Positions 19,654 through 26,853 of a stretch of 64,000 nt of DNA are shown here, in pieces. A program made the translations under genes and the position numbers. Origin of the DNA: Pelodictyon luteolum DSM 273. GTDB lineage: Bacteria; Bacteroidota; Chlorobiia; Chlorobiales; Chlorobiaceae. The notes under the pieces were generated by a model. It had not been told where the DNA came from, did no database searches, and saw nothing but the letters and a program-made list of their open reading frames with translations. Each line of letters opens with the position of its first letter. The stretch's first letter is position 1. The stretch lies in the NCBI RefSeq assembly GCF_000012485.1, contig NC_007512.1, forward strand, positions 683,001-747,000. Direction: 5' to 3'.

Positions 19654-21222
19654 TTAAACCCCGTGCTCTGTGGTTTCGTTATGATTGTTTTCTTCGTGTT
19701 CAAGGCGGAGGCCGAGCGCCTGGATGTAGGCTCTGGCGCTGGCTTCGATGATGTCGGTGGAGACGCCCCTGCCGCTGTATGTGCGGTTTTTGTCCTTGAT
19801 GCGCACAAGCGCTTCGCCGAGCGCTTCGCGCCCTGCCGTAGCGGAGCGGACAGTATAGCTCGAGACCATTGAAGTGATGCCGAGTGCCCGCTCAATCGCC
19901 CTGAAGCAGGCGTCGACCGGTCCGTCGCCCGTTGCCGACTCTTCGAAGACACTGTCCCGGTGCAGAATCCGTACGGTGGCCGTAGGGATGGAGGCGGTAC
20001 CGCTGTTGATGTGCAGGTAGTCAAGCGTGAAGGCAGATGAGGGGCTCGAGAGCTCATCTCCCATAAGGAATCGGAGATCGTCGTCGTACACCTCTTTTTT
20101 CTTGTCGGCGATCTCCATGAACCTGCGGTACACCGATTCAAGGTCGCCGTCGGCGAGTGCGTAGCCGAGGGATTCGAGGCGGGCCTTGAGGCCGTGTTTG
20201 CCGGAGTGGCGGCCGAGGACGATGCTGGTTTTCGGCACGCCGACCGATTCCGGGGTCATGACTTCGTAAGTCTGGCGGTTTTTCAGCATGCCGTCCTGAT
20301 GGATGCCGGACTCGTGCGAGAAGGCGTTCTCGCCGACAATCGCCTTGTTCGGCTGGACGATGATGCCGGTGAACGACGAGACCATGCGGCTGGTCTTGAA
20401 GATCTCTTCGGTAGTGACGCCGGTTTCAAAGTTGTGCAGGTCGCTGCGGACTTTGAGTGCCATGACGATCTCCTCAAGGGAGGCGTTGCCGGCCCTCTCC
20501 CCGATGCCGTTCACGCTGCACTCGGCCTGGCGGGCGCCGTTTTCAAGGGCCGAGAGGGTGTTGGCGACAGCAAGGCCGAGGTCGTTGTGGCAGTGCACGC
20601 TGATGACGGCCTGGTCGATGTTCCCTACGCGGGAACGTAGGTCGGCGATTTTCCTGCCGAACTCCGAGGGCCAGGTATAGCCGGTGGTGTCAGGGATGTT
20701 CACCGTCGTTGCGCCGGCAGCGATGACTGCCTCGACAATTTCTGCGAGGTACCCGGGATCGGTCCTTCCTGCGTCTTCGGCGGAAAACTCGATGTCCGGG
20801 GCAAGGGTTTTGGCGAACGCGACAGCGTCTACAGCCATCTTGAGGATGGTGCGCCGCTTCTCCTCGAGGGTCCGGCCGTAGCGGTCTGCTGCAAACTTGC
20901 CGAGGATGTGGATGTCGGAAGTGCTGATGAATGTATGGATGCGGGGCTTGCGGGCATGCTGCAGTGCTTTCCAGGCCGAGGTAATATCACCCTCGACCGC
21001 CCGTGAGAGAGCGGCGACCACTGCGCCTGATTCAGCGCTGACGCGTTCGACCGCTTCGAACTGGAGCGGGGATGAGGCGGGGAAACCCGCCTCGATGATG
21101 TCCACCCCGAGCTTTTCGAGCTGTCGGGCTATCTCAACCTTTTCCTGGACATTCAGGGAGGCTCCGGGGGATTGTTCTCCGTCCCGGAGAGTAGTATCGA
21201 AAACCAGGATTTTCTCTTTCAC
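19654..21222 (-). CDS. leuA: 2-isopropylmalate synthase
   Basis: 522 residues. Domain order: TIM-barrel with 'VFDTTLRDGEQSPGASLN', 'EFSAEDAGRTDPGYL', 'SVHCHNDLGLAVANTLSA' and 'ECSVNGIGERAGN', linker, then the C-terminal leucine-sensing domain ending '...GRGVSTDIIEASARAYIQAL'. It condenses 2-ketoisovalerate with acetyl-CoA, the first committed step to leucine, feedback inhibited by leucine. It is a paralogue of cimA in the same operon; the length and the 'GEQSPGAS' signature separate the two. Confidence 0.96.
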   Translation of the reverse strand: MKEKILVFDTTLRDGEQSPGASLNVQEKVEIARQLEKLGVDIIEAGFPASSPLQFEAVERVSAESGAVVAALSRAVEGDITSAWKALQHARKPRIHTFISTSDIHILGKFAADRYGRTLEEKRRTILKMAVDAVAFAKTLAPDIEFSAEDAGRTDPGYLAEIVEAVIAAGATTVNIPDTTGYTWPSEFGRKIADLRSRVGNIDQAVISVHCHNDLGLAVANTLSALENGARQAECSVNGIGERAGNASLEEIVMALKVRSDLHNFETGVTTEEIFKTSRMVSSFTGIIVQPNKAIVGENAFSHESGIHQDGMLKNRQTYEVMTPESVGVPKTSIVLGRHSGKHGLKARLESLGYALADGDLESVYRRFMEIADKKKEVYDDDLRFLMGDELSSPSSAFTLDYLHINSGTASIPTATVRILHRDSVFEESATGDGPVDACFRAIERALGITSMVSSYTVRSATAGREALGEALVRIKDKNRTYSGRGVSTDIIEASARAYIQALGLRLEHEENNHNETTEHGV

Positions 21223-21250
21223 CGTATCTTACCGCCTTTCTTTCTTTAGC

Positions 21251-22312
21251 TCAGGCGCCGAGGTGCCTGATGATTCCTTCAGTCATTTCCGTCGTCGATA
21301 CCGATTTCTGGCCTGGGGCGGCTATGTCGGCGGTCCGGAGACCCTCCGAGAGCGCGCCTTCGATGGCGGCGTGGATTTCGTTTGAGATGTCCGCCATGCA
21401 GAAACTGTGCTCGAACATCATGGCGACCGAAGCGATGGTGGCTATCGGGTTGGCGATGTTCTTTCCTGCGATGTCGGGAGCGCTGCCGTGGATCGGCTCA
21501 TAGAGCGCGTGGACGCGGCCGATGCTGGCAGAAGGCAGCATGCCGAGGCTTCCGGTTATCATGCCGGCGATGTCGCTGAGTATATCGCCGAAAAGGTTGC
21601 CGGTGACGATGACGTCGAACTGCTTCGGGTTGCGCACGATCTGCATGGCGGCATTGTCGACGTACATGTCGCTGAGCTCGACGTCCGGGAAGTCGCGGTG
21701 CACGCGGTGCACTTCGTTCCGCCAGAACTGCGATACCTCGAGCACATTGGCCTTGTCGATCGACATGACGCGTTTCGATCCCCGCTTCTGCGCGGCTTCG
21801 AATGCAAGGCGGGCGATACGCTCCACCTCGTGCTTCTCATAGACCATCGTGTTCCATCCACGCTTTTCGTCGAACCCTCTCGGCTCGCCGAAGTAGATGC
21901 CGCCGGTCAGCTCGCGGAACACCATGAAGTCGGTGCCGCGAACCACATCGGCCTTCAGGCTCGATGCGTCGACAAGTGCGTCGTAGACTTTTGCGGGGCG
22001 GAGATTGGCGAACAGCCCCAGCTCCCTGCGGATTTTCAGCAGTGCGGCTTCAGGCTTGTGCTCGTGCGGAAGGTTTTCCCACTTGGGTCCGCCGACGGCG
22101 CCGAGAAGGACTGCGTCGCAGTCGCGGCAGGCGTTGAGGGTTTCGTCGGTAAGCATGCTGCCGTGCAGGTCGTAGGATGCGCCGCCGAACGGGTGCTCCT
22201 CCACCTGGATCTCGAAGCCGTGCTTTTTCGTTATCTGCCGGATGACGGCAAGAGCCCCTGCAACGACCTCGGGGCCGATGCCGTCGCCGGGGATGGATAC
22301 GATTTTATACAT
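21251..22312 (-). CDS. leuB: 3-isopropylmalate dehydrogenase
   Basis: 353 residues, isocitrate/isopropylmalate dehydrogenase family. N-terminal 'SIPGDGIGPEVV', substrate region 'LGLFANLRPAKVY', 'DFMVFRELTGGIYFGEPRG', and 'LFGDILSDIAGMITGSLGMLPSAS' with the metal-binding Asp residues, plus NAD site 'EPIHGSAPDIAGKNIANP'. It oxidises 3-isopropylmalate and, in the citramalate route, 3-methylmalate. Confidence 0.96.
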   Translation of the reverse strand: MYKIVSIPGDGIGPEVVAGALAVIRQITKKHGFEIQVEEHPFGGASYDLHGSMLTDETLNACRDCDAVLLGAVGGPKWENLPHEHKPEAALLKIRRELGLFANLRPAKVYDALVDASSLKADVVRGTDFMVFRELTGGIYFGEPRGFDEKRGWNTMVYEKHEVERIARLAFEAAQKRGSKRVMSIDKANVLEVSQFWRNEVHRVHRDFPDVELSDMYVDNAAMQIVRNPKQFDVIVTGNLFGDILSDIAGMITGSLGMLPSASIGRVHALYEPIHGSAPDIAGKNIANPIATIASVAMMFEHSFCMADISNEIHAAIEGALSEGLRTADIAAPGQKSVSTTEMTEGIIRHLGA

Positions 22313-22334
22313 AGTATTCCCGTGATGGAGAGGT

Positions 22335-23327
22335 TTATTTCCTGACGAGCCAGCTCATCATGTTGCGGAGCTTGGCGCCGACTTTCTCGATTGCGTGGCC
22401 GCTGTTCTCTTCGCGGAGCCTGTTGAGGTTCTTGTAGCCGCCGTTGCACTCGTCGATGAACTCACGGGCGAAGCGGCCGTCCTGGACCTCTTCGAGCACC
22501 TTCTTCATCTCGGCCTTCACGGCGGAAGTGATGAGGCGCGGTCCTCGGGTCATGCCGCCGTACTCGGCTGTGTCGCTGACGGAGTAGTTCATTCTGGAGA
22601 GGCCGCCTTCATAGTAAAGGTCGACGATGAGCTTCAGCTCGTGCATGCACTCGAAGTAGGCGAGTTCCTCGGGGTAGCCCGCTTCGACGAGGGTTTCAAA
22701 CCCGGCCTTGATCAGTTCTGCCGAACCGCCGCAGAGTACGGCCTGTTCGCCGAAGAGGTCGGTTTCGGTTTCATCCTTGAAGTTGGTCTCGATGACGCCG
22801 GCTTTGGTGCCGCCGATGCCCTTGGCCCAGGCAAGTGCGGTTTTCTTGGCCTCGCCGGTGGCGTCCTGGTGGACGGCGATGAGGCAGGGCACGCCGTTGC
22901 CTTCGGTGTAGGTGCGGCGCACGAGGTGGCCCGGGCTTTTCGGCGCAATCATGATCACGTCGACGTCGGCCGGGGGGACAATCTGGTTGTAATGGATGTT
23001 GAAGCCGTGACCGAAGGCGAGGGTGTTGCCTGCCACCATGTTCGGGGCGATTTCAGCTTCGTAGACGGCTTTCTGGGTCTGGTCGGGGAGCAGGACCATG
23101 ACGATGTCCGCCCATTTGACGGCATCGGCGACGGGCTCAACGCGGAGGCCTGCCTCGCGGGCTTTTGCACAGGATGAGCTGTCAGGGCGGAGGCCGACGC
23201 ATACGTTCATGCCGCTGTCCTTCAGGTTCAGTGCATGGGCGTGGCCCTGGCTGCCGTAACCGAGGACGGCGATATTTTTTCCCTGGAGACGCCCGAGATC
23301 GGCATCCTGCTCATAATAAACATTCAT
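22335..23327 (-). CDS. ilvC: Ketol-acid reductoisomerase
   Basis: 330 residues, class I (short) form. N-terminal NADP-binding Rossmann domain ('[21 protein letters not shown]', read here in part), '[15 protein letters not shown]', '[12 protein letters not shown]', and the all-helical catalytic domain with metal ligands in '[14 protein letters not shown]' and '[19 protein letters not shown]'. It converts acetolactate and acetohydroxybutyrate to the dihydroxy acids. It is followed by leuB 22 bases downstream. Confidence 0.96.
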   Translation of the reverse strand: MNVYYEQDADLGRLQGKNIAVLGYGSQGHAHALNLKDSGMNVCVGLRPDSSSCAKAREAGLRVEPVADAVKWADIVMVLLPDQTQKAVYEAEIAPNMVAGNTLAFGHGFNIHYNQIVPPADVDVIMIAPKSPGHLVRRTYTEGNGVPCLIAVHQDATGEAKKTALAWAKGIGGTKAGVIETNFKDETETDLFGEQAVLCGGSAELIKAGFETLVEAGYPEELAYFECMHELKLIVDLYYEGGLSRMNYSVSDTAEYGGMTRGPRLITSAVKAEMKKVLEEVQDGRFAREFIDECNGGYKNLNRLREENSGHAIEKVGAKLRNMMSWLVRK

Positions 23328-23374
23328 CTCGACAATAGGTTTTGATTGATTGAATGGCAGTTATACTCTTGTGT

Positions 23375-23851
23375 TCATTCCCCGCGGTGAATGGCTACAG
23401 CCCCCGAGCGGGCGAGCTCCCTGATGCCGTAAGGCCTGAAAATATCAATGGTGGTATTGACTTTATCCGGGGAACCGATGACCTCAATAGTAATGGATTT
23501 TTGTTTTATATCCACGACTTTTCCCTTAAAAACGTTGATCAGCTCGAAAATCTCGTGCTGTGTGGCCTTGCTGAGCTTCATGGTCATGAGCAGCAGTTCG
23601 CGTTCGACATGCGGCTGCCGGGTCAGGTCGGTCACCTTGATGGTGTCGATGAGCCGGTTGAGCTGCTTGAGCACCTGGCCGACGATCTGGTCGTCGCCGC
23701 GCGTGACGATGGTCATGCGCGAGATCTCCGGATCTTCGGTCTCGCCGATCGAGATGCTTTCAAGGTTGAATCCCCGGGCGCTGAACATGGATGCAACCCG
23801 GTTGAGGGTGCCGAACTTGTTTTCGACAAGGACTGATATGAGATGTTTCAT
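23375..23851 (-). CDS. ilvN: Acetolactate synthase, regulatory small subunit
   Basis: 158 residues. The N-terminal ACT domain ('ISVLVENKFGTLNRVASMFSARGFNLES' region) binds valine, and the C-terminal ALS small-subunit domain follows ('RELARSGAVAIHRGE'). It activates and confers feedback control on IlvB. In the usual arrangement it directly follows ilvB; here about 3 kb of accessory DNA separates the two, so expression must rely on a promoter in or near that insert. Confidence 0.95.
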   Translation of the reverse strand: MKHLISVLVENKFGTLNRVASMFSARGFNLESISIGETEDPEISRMTIVTRGDDQIVGQVLKQLNRLIDTIKVTDLTRQPHVERELLLMTMKLSKATQHEIFELINVFKGKVVDIKQKSITIEVIGSPDKVNTTIDIFRPYGIRELARSGAVAIHRGE

Positions 23852-24434
23852 GAAATTCTATTCGGTTGTGTTCCGGTAAGTCGATTTATTGCTTTTGTTT
23901 AGCTTGTTATTCTTCCTCTTGTCTCTGGGTATTGTTTACAAAAAATCTACATACCGGAGGTGACGGTTGTCAAGCGATGGTCGTGCCTGATTGTTACAGT
24001 CACTTAAAGACAATGAAATTCAATATACGGATTTTGCTTAAACTGTGCTGGTTGGCGGCATGATTTTACTGCAAGCTATCCTTGTATGCAGTGGATCCAT
24101 TGCCTGGCACCGATAGTGCTGGATCCCGTCACTATGGAATCGCTGCCGGTAACACTTGCAGGCATGGAATGGATAAGGCGGTGTACCAGTAAAGCCCATT
24201 CATTTTTACCCCACTTTCCAACCCACTTTCTACCCAACTTTTCCGGTGCTTGTCTTGTAGTGCCTGCCAACCCGTTGGCCACGTCTCCTGCTCTGCCATC
24301 GGCGACTTTTCGGCGTGTGCGTATCTTATCAGTGTCTCGGCCCCCGGACTCAATATCGCCGGTTTATATTGCATCCACAGAACAGAGGGCGGCAAGAAAT
24401 AAGTTGCCGGAGAGTACTTTTATTGATACACTTC
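23852..24434. other. Gene-poor stretch upstream of ilvN and higB
   Basis: No gene is convincing here. Open frames exist on both strands but lack good starts, RBS and family similarity. Near 24205-24240 the plus strand carries three imperfect copies of an 11-base unit like CCCACTTTCYA. Around 24117-24138 there is a short inverted repeat, ATAGTG...CACTAT. The stretch should contain the ilvN promoter (minus) and the toxin-antitoxin promoter (plus); TTGCCG-17 bases-TACACT at 24404-24432 is a weak candidate for the latter. It may also contain unrecognised remnants of decayed genes. Confidence 0.4.
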
Positions 24435-24773
24435 ATGATGAATAAGCCAACTCTGGACGTGAGATTCTATCAGACTGACGGCGGTGCTGAACCTGTTCGC
24501 GAATGGTTGAAACAATTGCCGGCGATTGACCGCAAAATCATCGGCGAGGATATCAAGACCGTGCAATATGGTTGGCCATTGGGGATGCCGCTTGTGCGAA
24601 AGATGGAGAAAGATCTTTGGGAAGTGCGTATCCACCTGCATGGACGCATTGCCAGGGTTTTGTTCACGGTGGAAGGTGGGGTGATCGTGTTGCTGCATGG
24701 GTTCATAAAAAAAACGCAGGCAACGCCGAAATCTGAACTGCAGTTGGCAAAAAACAGAATGGGGAGTACATGA
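24435..24773 (+). CDS. HigB/RelE-superfamily toxin (phage Gp49-like)
   Basis: 112 residues from ATG 24435 (or 24438). Features of the Gp49/HigB toxin family: 'VREWLKQLPAIDRKIIGEDI', 'GMPLVRKMEKDLWEVRI', 'RIARVLFTVEGGVIVLLHGF' and 'IKKTQATPKSELQLAKNR'. Members are ribosome-dependent mRNA nucleases. The conserved basic/aromatic pattern looks intact. The stop overlaps the start of the antitoxin gene by ATGA. Toxin-first order is characteristic of hig-type modules. Confidence 0.85.
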   Translation: MMNKPTLDVRFYQTDGGAEPVREWLKQLPAIDRKIIGEDIKTVQYGWPLGMPLVRKMEKDLWEVRIHLHGRIARVLFTVEGGVIVLLHGFIKKTQATPKSELQLAKNRMGST

Positions 24774-25057
24774 TGAACAAGCACAACATTGGCAGCAGTT
24801 TTGACGAGTTTCTTGTAGAAGAGGCTCTTCTCGACGAAACCACTGCAGTTGCCCTCAAGCGCGTCATTGCCTGGCAGATTGCTGAGGAAATGAAGGCACA
24901 GAACCTCACCAAGTCCTCAATGGCGAAAAAGATGCATACCAGCCGGGCCGCACTGAATCGCCTCCTCGACACCACCGATACAAGCCTTACCCTCACTACG
25001 CTTTCCCGTGCGGCTTCTGTTCTCGGAAGAAAATTCAGGATTGAGTTGACTTCCTGA
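24770..25057 (+). CDS. HigA-like XRE-family antitoxin
   Basis: 95 residues, preceded by GGGAG. The C-terminal half holds the helix-turn-helix: 'MKAQNLTKSSMAKKMHTSRAALNRLLD', then 'TLTTLSRAASVLGRKFRIEL'. It should neutralise the upstream toxin and repress the operon. Translation is coupled to the toxin gene by ATGA overlap. Immediately after its stop, in the same frame, a remnant of an ATP-binding protein begins. Confidence 0.85.
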   Translation: MMNKHNIGSSFDEFLVEEALLDETTAVALKRVIAWQIAEEMKAQNLTKSSMAKKMHTSRAALNRLLDTTDTSLTLTTLSRAASVLGRKFRIELTS

Positions 25058-25775
25058 ATTTCAAGGAACGGAACGGCTGAACAGGCCGGTTCGGGTATCG
25101 ATAAAATGCACCAAAGCTGGAAATCCCGGCACTGGCAGACGCCATCGGTTCGCGAGTACAGGCAGCCGGACCGGGTACAGTGGGTACTGCCGATGATAAG
25201 CCTCATTCCCGATGATTCCCTTGCACATCTGCAGGATCTCTTTGGCCCGAGGTTCTCCCTGGTTCGATCCGAACGAAGTGCAGGCACTTGTTACAGCCGA
25301 GATCGAAGGAGAGGTGGATAACCTTCGGGTGCGGCAGATCTGCAATATCCATCCCGCTGATGCTACAATGCTTTTGCAGGCGTTGGTCACCAAAGATGCA
25401 TTGGTTCGTGATGGGCATGGTCGATGGAGTCGGTATCGGCTATCGCATACCGGTGACTCCCTGCATAACGAGGGGAAGTCCGAGCATAACGAGGGGAAGT
25501 CCGAACATAACGAAGGGAAGTCCGAACATAACGAAGGGAAGTCCGAACATAATGCTGCAATACAGGCTATTGCAGAACAAGTTCAAAACCGTCGCAGGTT
25601 AACGCGGGATGAAACGGAGCAGATTATTATGGAGCTTTGTGATGGCCGGTGGCTGACAAAGAGTGAACTGGCGAAGTTGCTGTATCGGAATCCCGATGGA
25701 GTGCGTCAGCGTATTCTCATTCATTTCGTTGCCGGGGCTCGAGGGTATAAAAAAGAAACGCCCCCAACACGTTGA
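25058..25775 (+). pseudogene. Remnant of an AlbA_2/AAA_4 (RecG-like) ATP-binding protein
   Basis: Two reading frames join into the C-terminal part of a larger family. The first, from 25058 to about 25260, reads 'GTAEQAGSGIDKMHQSW', 'PDRVQWVLPMISLIP' and then loses homology; the second, from about 25255, continues 'DPNEVQALVTAEIEGEVDN', 'RQICNIHPADATMLLQAL' and 'GRWLTKSELAKLLYRNPDG'. The N-terminal Schlafen/AlbA_2 DNA-binding and ATPase-like domain is missing and the C-terminus is cut soon after 'RQRILI'. A frameshift near 25260, 5' loss and 3' loss make it non-functional. It directly abuts the antitoxin stop codon. Family assignment is from remembered protein patterns. Confidence 0.7.
25464..25547 (+). 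repeat. Four 21-base in-frame tandem repeats
   Basis: CATAACGARGGGAAGTCCGAR occurs four times head to tail with at most two differences, and a fifth partial copy starts at 25548. Each unit codes for HNEGKSE. The length is a multiple of three, so copy-number changes keep the frame. It sits in the linker of the ATP-binding-protein remnant, where related proteins also carry hydrophilic repeats. Confidence 0.9.
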
Positions 25776-25812
25776 GGGCGTCGGACCAGAGATGCTATCT
25801 CTGGTGAGGTGC
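25754..25812. ncRNA. Two stem-loops in the leader of the NYN fragment; candidate structured RNA or terminator
   Basis: First hairpin: CGCCC...GGGCG with inner CAAC/GTTG (about 25759-25780). Second: CCAGAGAT-GCT-ATCTCTGG (about 25786-25804), a perfect 8-base-pair stem. Read on the minus strand the first hairpin is followed by TTTCTTTTTT, so it could be an intrinsic terminator for leftward transcription. Read on the plus strand the pair lies directly ahead of the NYN-domain start. Which reading is right is open. Confidence 0.45.
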
Positions 25813-25834
25813 CGCTTAATATAAGTACTTTGAT

Positions 25835-25951
25835 ATGGATGCACCAAGCCCCCACACAAGAAAAGATCGGGTACTGGTCTATGTCAATGGGTTCAACCTG
25901 TACTTCGGCATGCTTGAGCAACCGCCGCTGGTGAAGCGAGGGTTCAGCTGA
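25835..25951 (+). pseudogene. 5' fragment of a NYN (PIN-like) domain gene
   Basis: A 38-residue open frame from ATG 25835: 'KDRVLVYVNGFNLYFGMLEQ' is the first strand and helix of the NYN nuclease-like fold, after which unrelated residues lead to a stop. Intact members run to about 200 residues or more. The first acidic active-site residue (normally VYVDGFN) is Asn here. Truncation by deletion or recombination is likely, since downstream sequence belongs to another decayed gene on the opposite strand. Confidence 0.65.
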
Positions 25952-26003
25952 TACTGCGTGTTTAGCCGCGCGGAGTTGCTAAGGCACTCCTTTACCCTGC
26001 CGG

Positions 26004-26502
26004 TCACGGTCCACAGAACGCTTCAATGGTATCTGCGGACAGGTCAGCACCACAGCTCCATTCAACGAAGTATCCGCTATTCATGATTTACAGAAATTCC
26101 TCTGTGCTGTTAAGGGCCTCAAATGCTTCATACTTGAGAATAAGGCTTTACGTCGAATGTGCCTGTATAGCCGTTATCAGCAATAACGGAGAGCGTTGTG
26201 TCCGGATTAGCTTTGACGTCTATGATCTTCATTGATCCAGTCCTCTTATGGCGAATGCTTTCTGTCCATGAACTGCGAGTTCCCGGTTTCGCCAACAGTG
26301 CCTCTTGATGGATCTCAATCCATGCGATTACCAGTGTATTCTTGTTGGACGGTAACCCTCCTGCCAGCACCGTGCCTTCCGGTATCGAATAAACAGCGTG
26401 TAGGCCTTGATACTCTGCGTGGATGTGGGGTGCATCGTGCTTGGCTGTGTCTTGAAAGAACATTCGGATGAGAATGCCATAAAACATTGATATAGTAGGT
26501 AT
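26004..26502 (-). pseudogene. Decayed DUF4160-DUF2442 gene pair, artificially fused
   Basis: On the minus strand, 'MFYGILIRMFFQDTAKHDAP', 'HIHAEYQG' and 'VIAWIEIHQEALLA' identify DUF4160. An extra A near 26286 shifts the frame; without it the text continues 'NRELAVHGQKAFAIRGLDQ' to a stop that overlaps, by ATGA, the start (26232) of a DUF2442 gene: 'MKIIDVKANPDTTLS', 'FDVKPY'. That second gene has its own extra base near 26139 and an in-frame TAA at 26088-26090, after which family-like text resumes ('SGYFVEWSCGADLSADTIEA') to a stop at 26004. The expected start codon of the first gene is ATA instead of ATG (26500-26502). Both genes are dead; the original pair would have been translationally coupled. 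Confidence 0.8.
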
Positions 26503-26794
26503 CGGAGCACGCGTTAGTATTGATGAGCTATGGGCGCACTATGAGCGGAATATGAATGAAATACATGTGAAGATAGTTTCGGCAACGGGAAGTTCAAAGA
26601 ATGAGCGGCTCCTTCTTCAGGATAAGTCGCCCCGCCTCCTCCAGCCGCGCAGCCTGTCCAACCCGACCATCTTTCTTCGCCTTCACCCGTAGGATCGGTA
26701 CGGTGTTCATCGCGATGCACTGGTTGCAGAGAACGAGTCGTGGCTGAGGTGGGCATACCAGTCGTCCAATCGGGGTTCGTGATGCAGTCAATTC
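26503..26794. other. Accessory stretch with an unassigned short open frame
   Basis: The minus strand at 26594-26791 is open for 65 codons from a TTG. Its second half, 'VPILRVKAKKDGRVGQAARL' and 'EEAGRLILKKEPLIL', reads like genuine protein, perhaps the C-terminal remnant of an unidentified gene; no RBS or plausible ATG precedes it apart from ATG 26710. I do not recognise the family. An alternative frame starts with ATG 26756. Nothing else is evident. Confidence 0.3.
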
Positions 26795-26795
26795 A

Positions 26796-26830
26796 ACAAG
26801 AAAGGCCCGATCTTATCGGGCCTTTCTTGT
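26796..26830. terminator. Strong intrinsic terminator downstream of ilvB
   Basis: ACAAGAAAGGCCCGAT-CTT-ATCGGGCCTTTCTTGT is a perfect 16-base-pair inverted repeat with a three-base loop. The flanking A/T bases in the stem give a T-rich 3' side in both directions. It lies 24 bases beyond the ilvB stop on the minus strand, so it should end the ilvD-ilvB transcript before the accessory region. Confidence 0.88.
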
Positions 26831-26853
26831 ACTCTCATGGGTCTCGGCGTGTG

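Noticed and set aside
24086-24445. 119-codon plus-strand open frame ahead of the toxin gene
   Set aside because: No ribosome site, residue composition unlike a folded protein, overlaps the probable promoter and start of the toxin gene; competing frames exist on the other strand.
25464-25547. CRISPR-like array
   Set aside because: The 21-base units are directly tandem without spacers and keep the reading frame, so this is a coding repeat.
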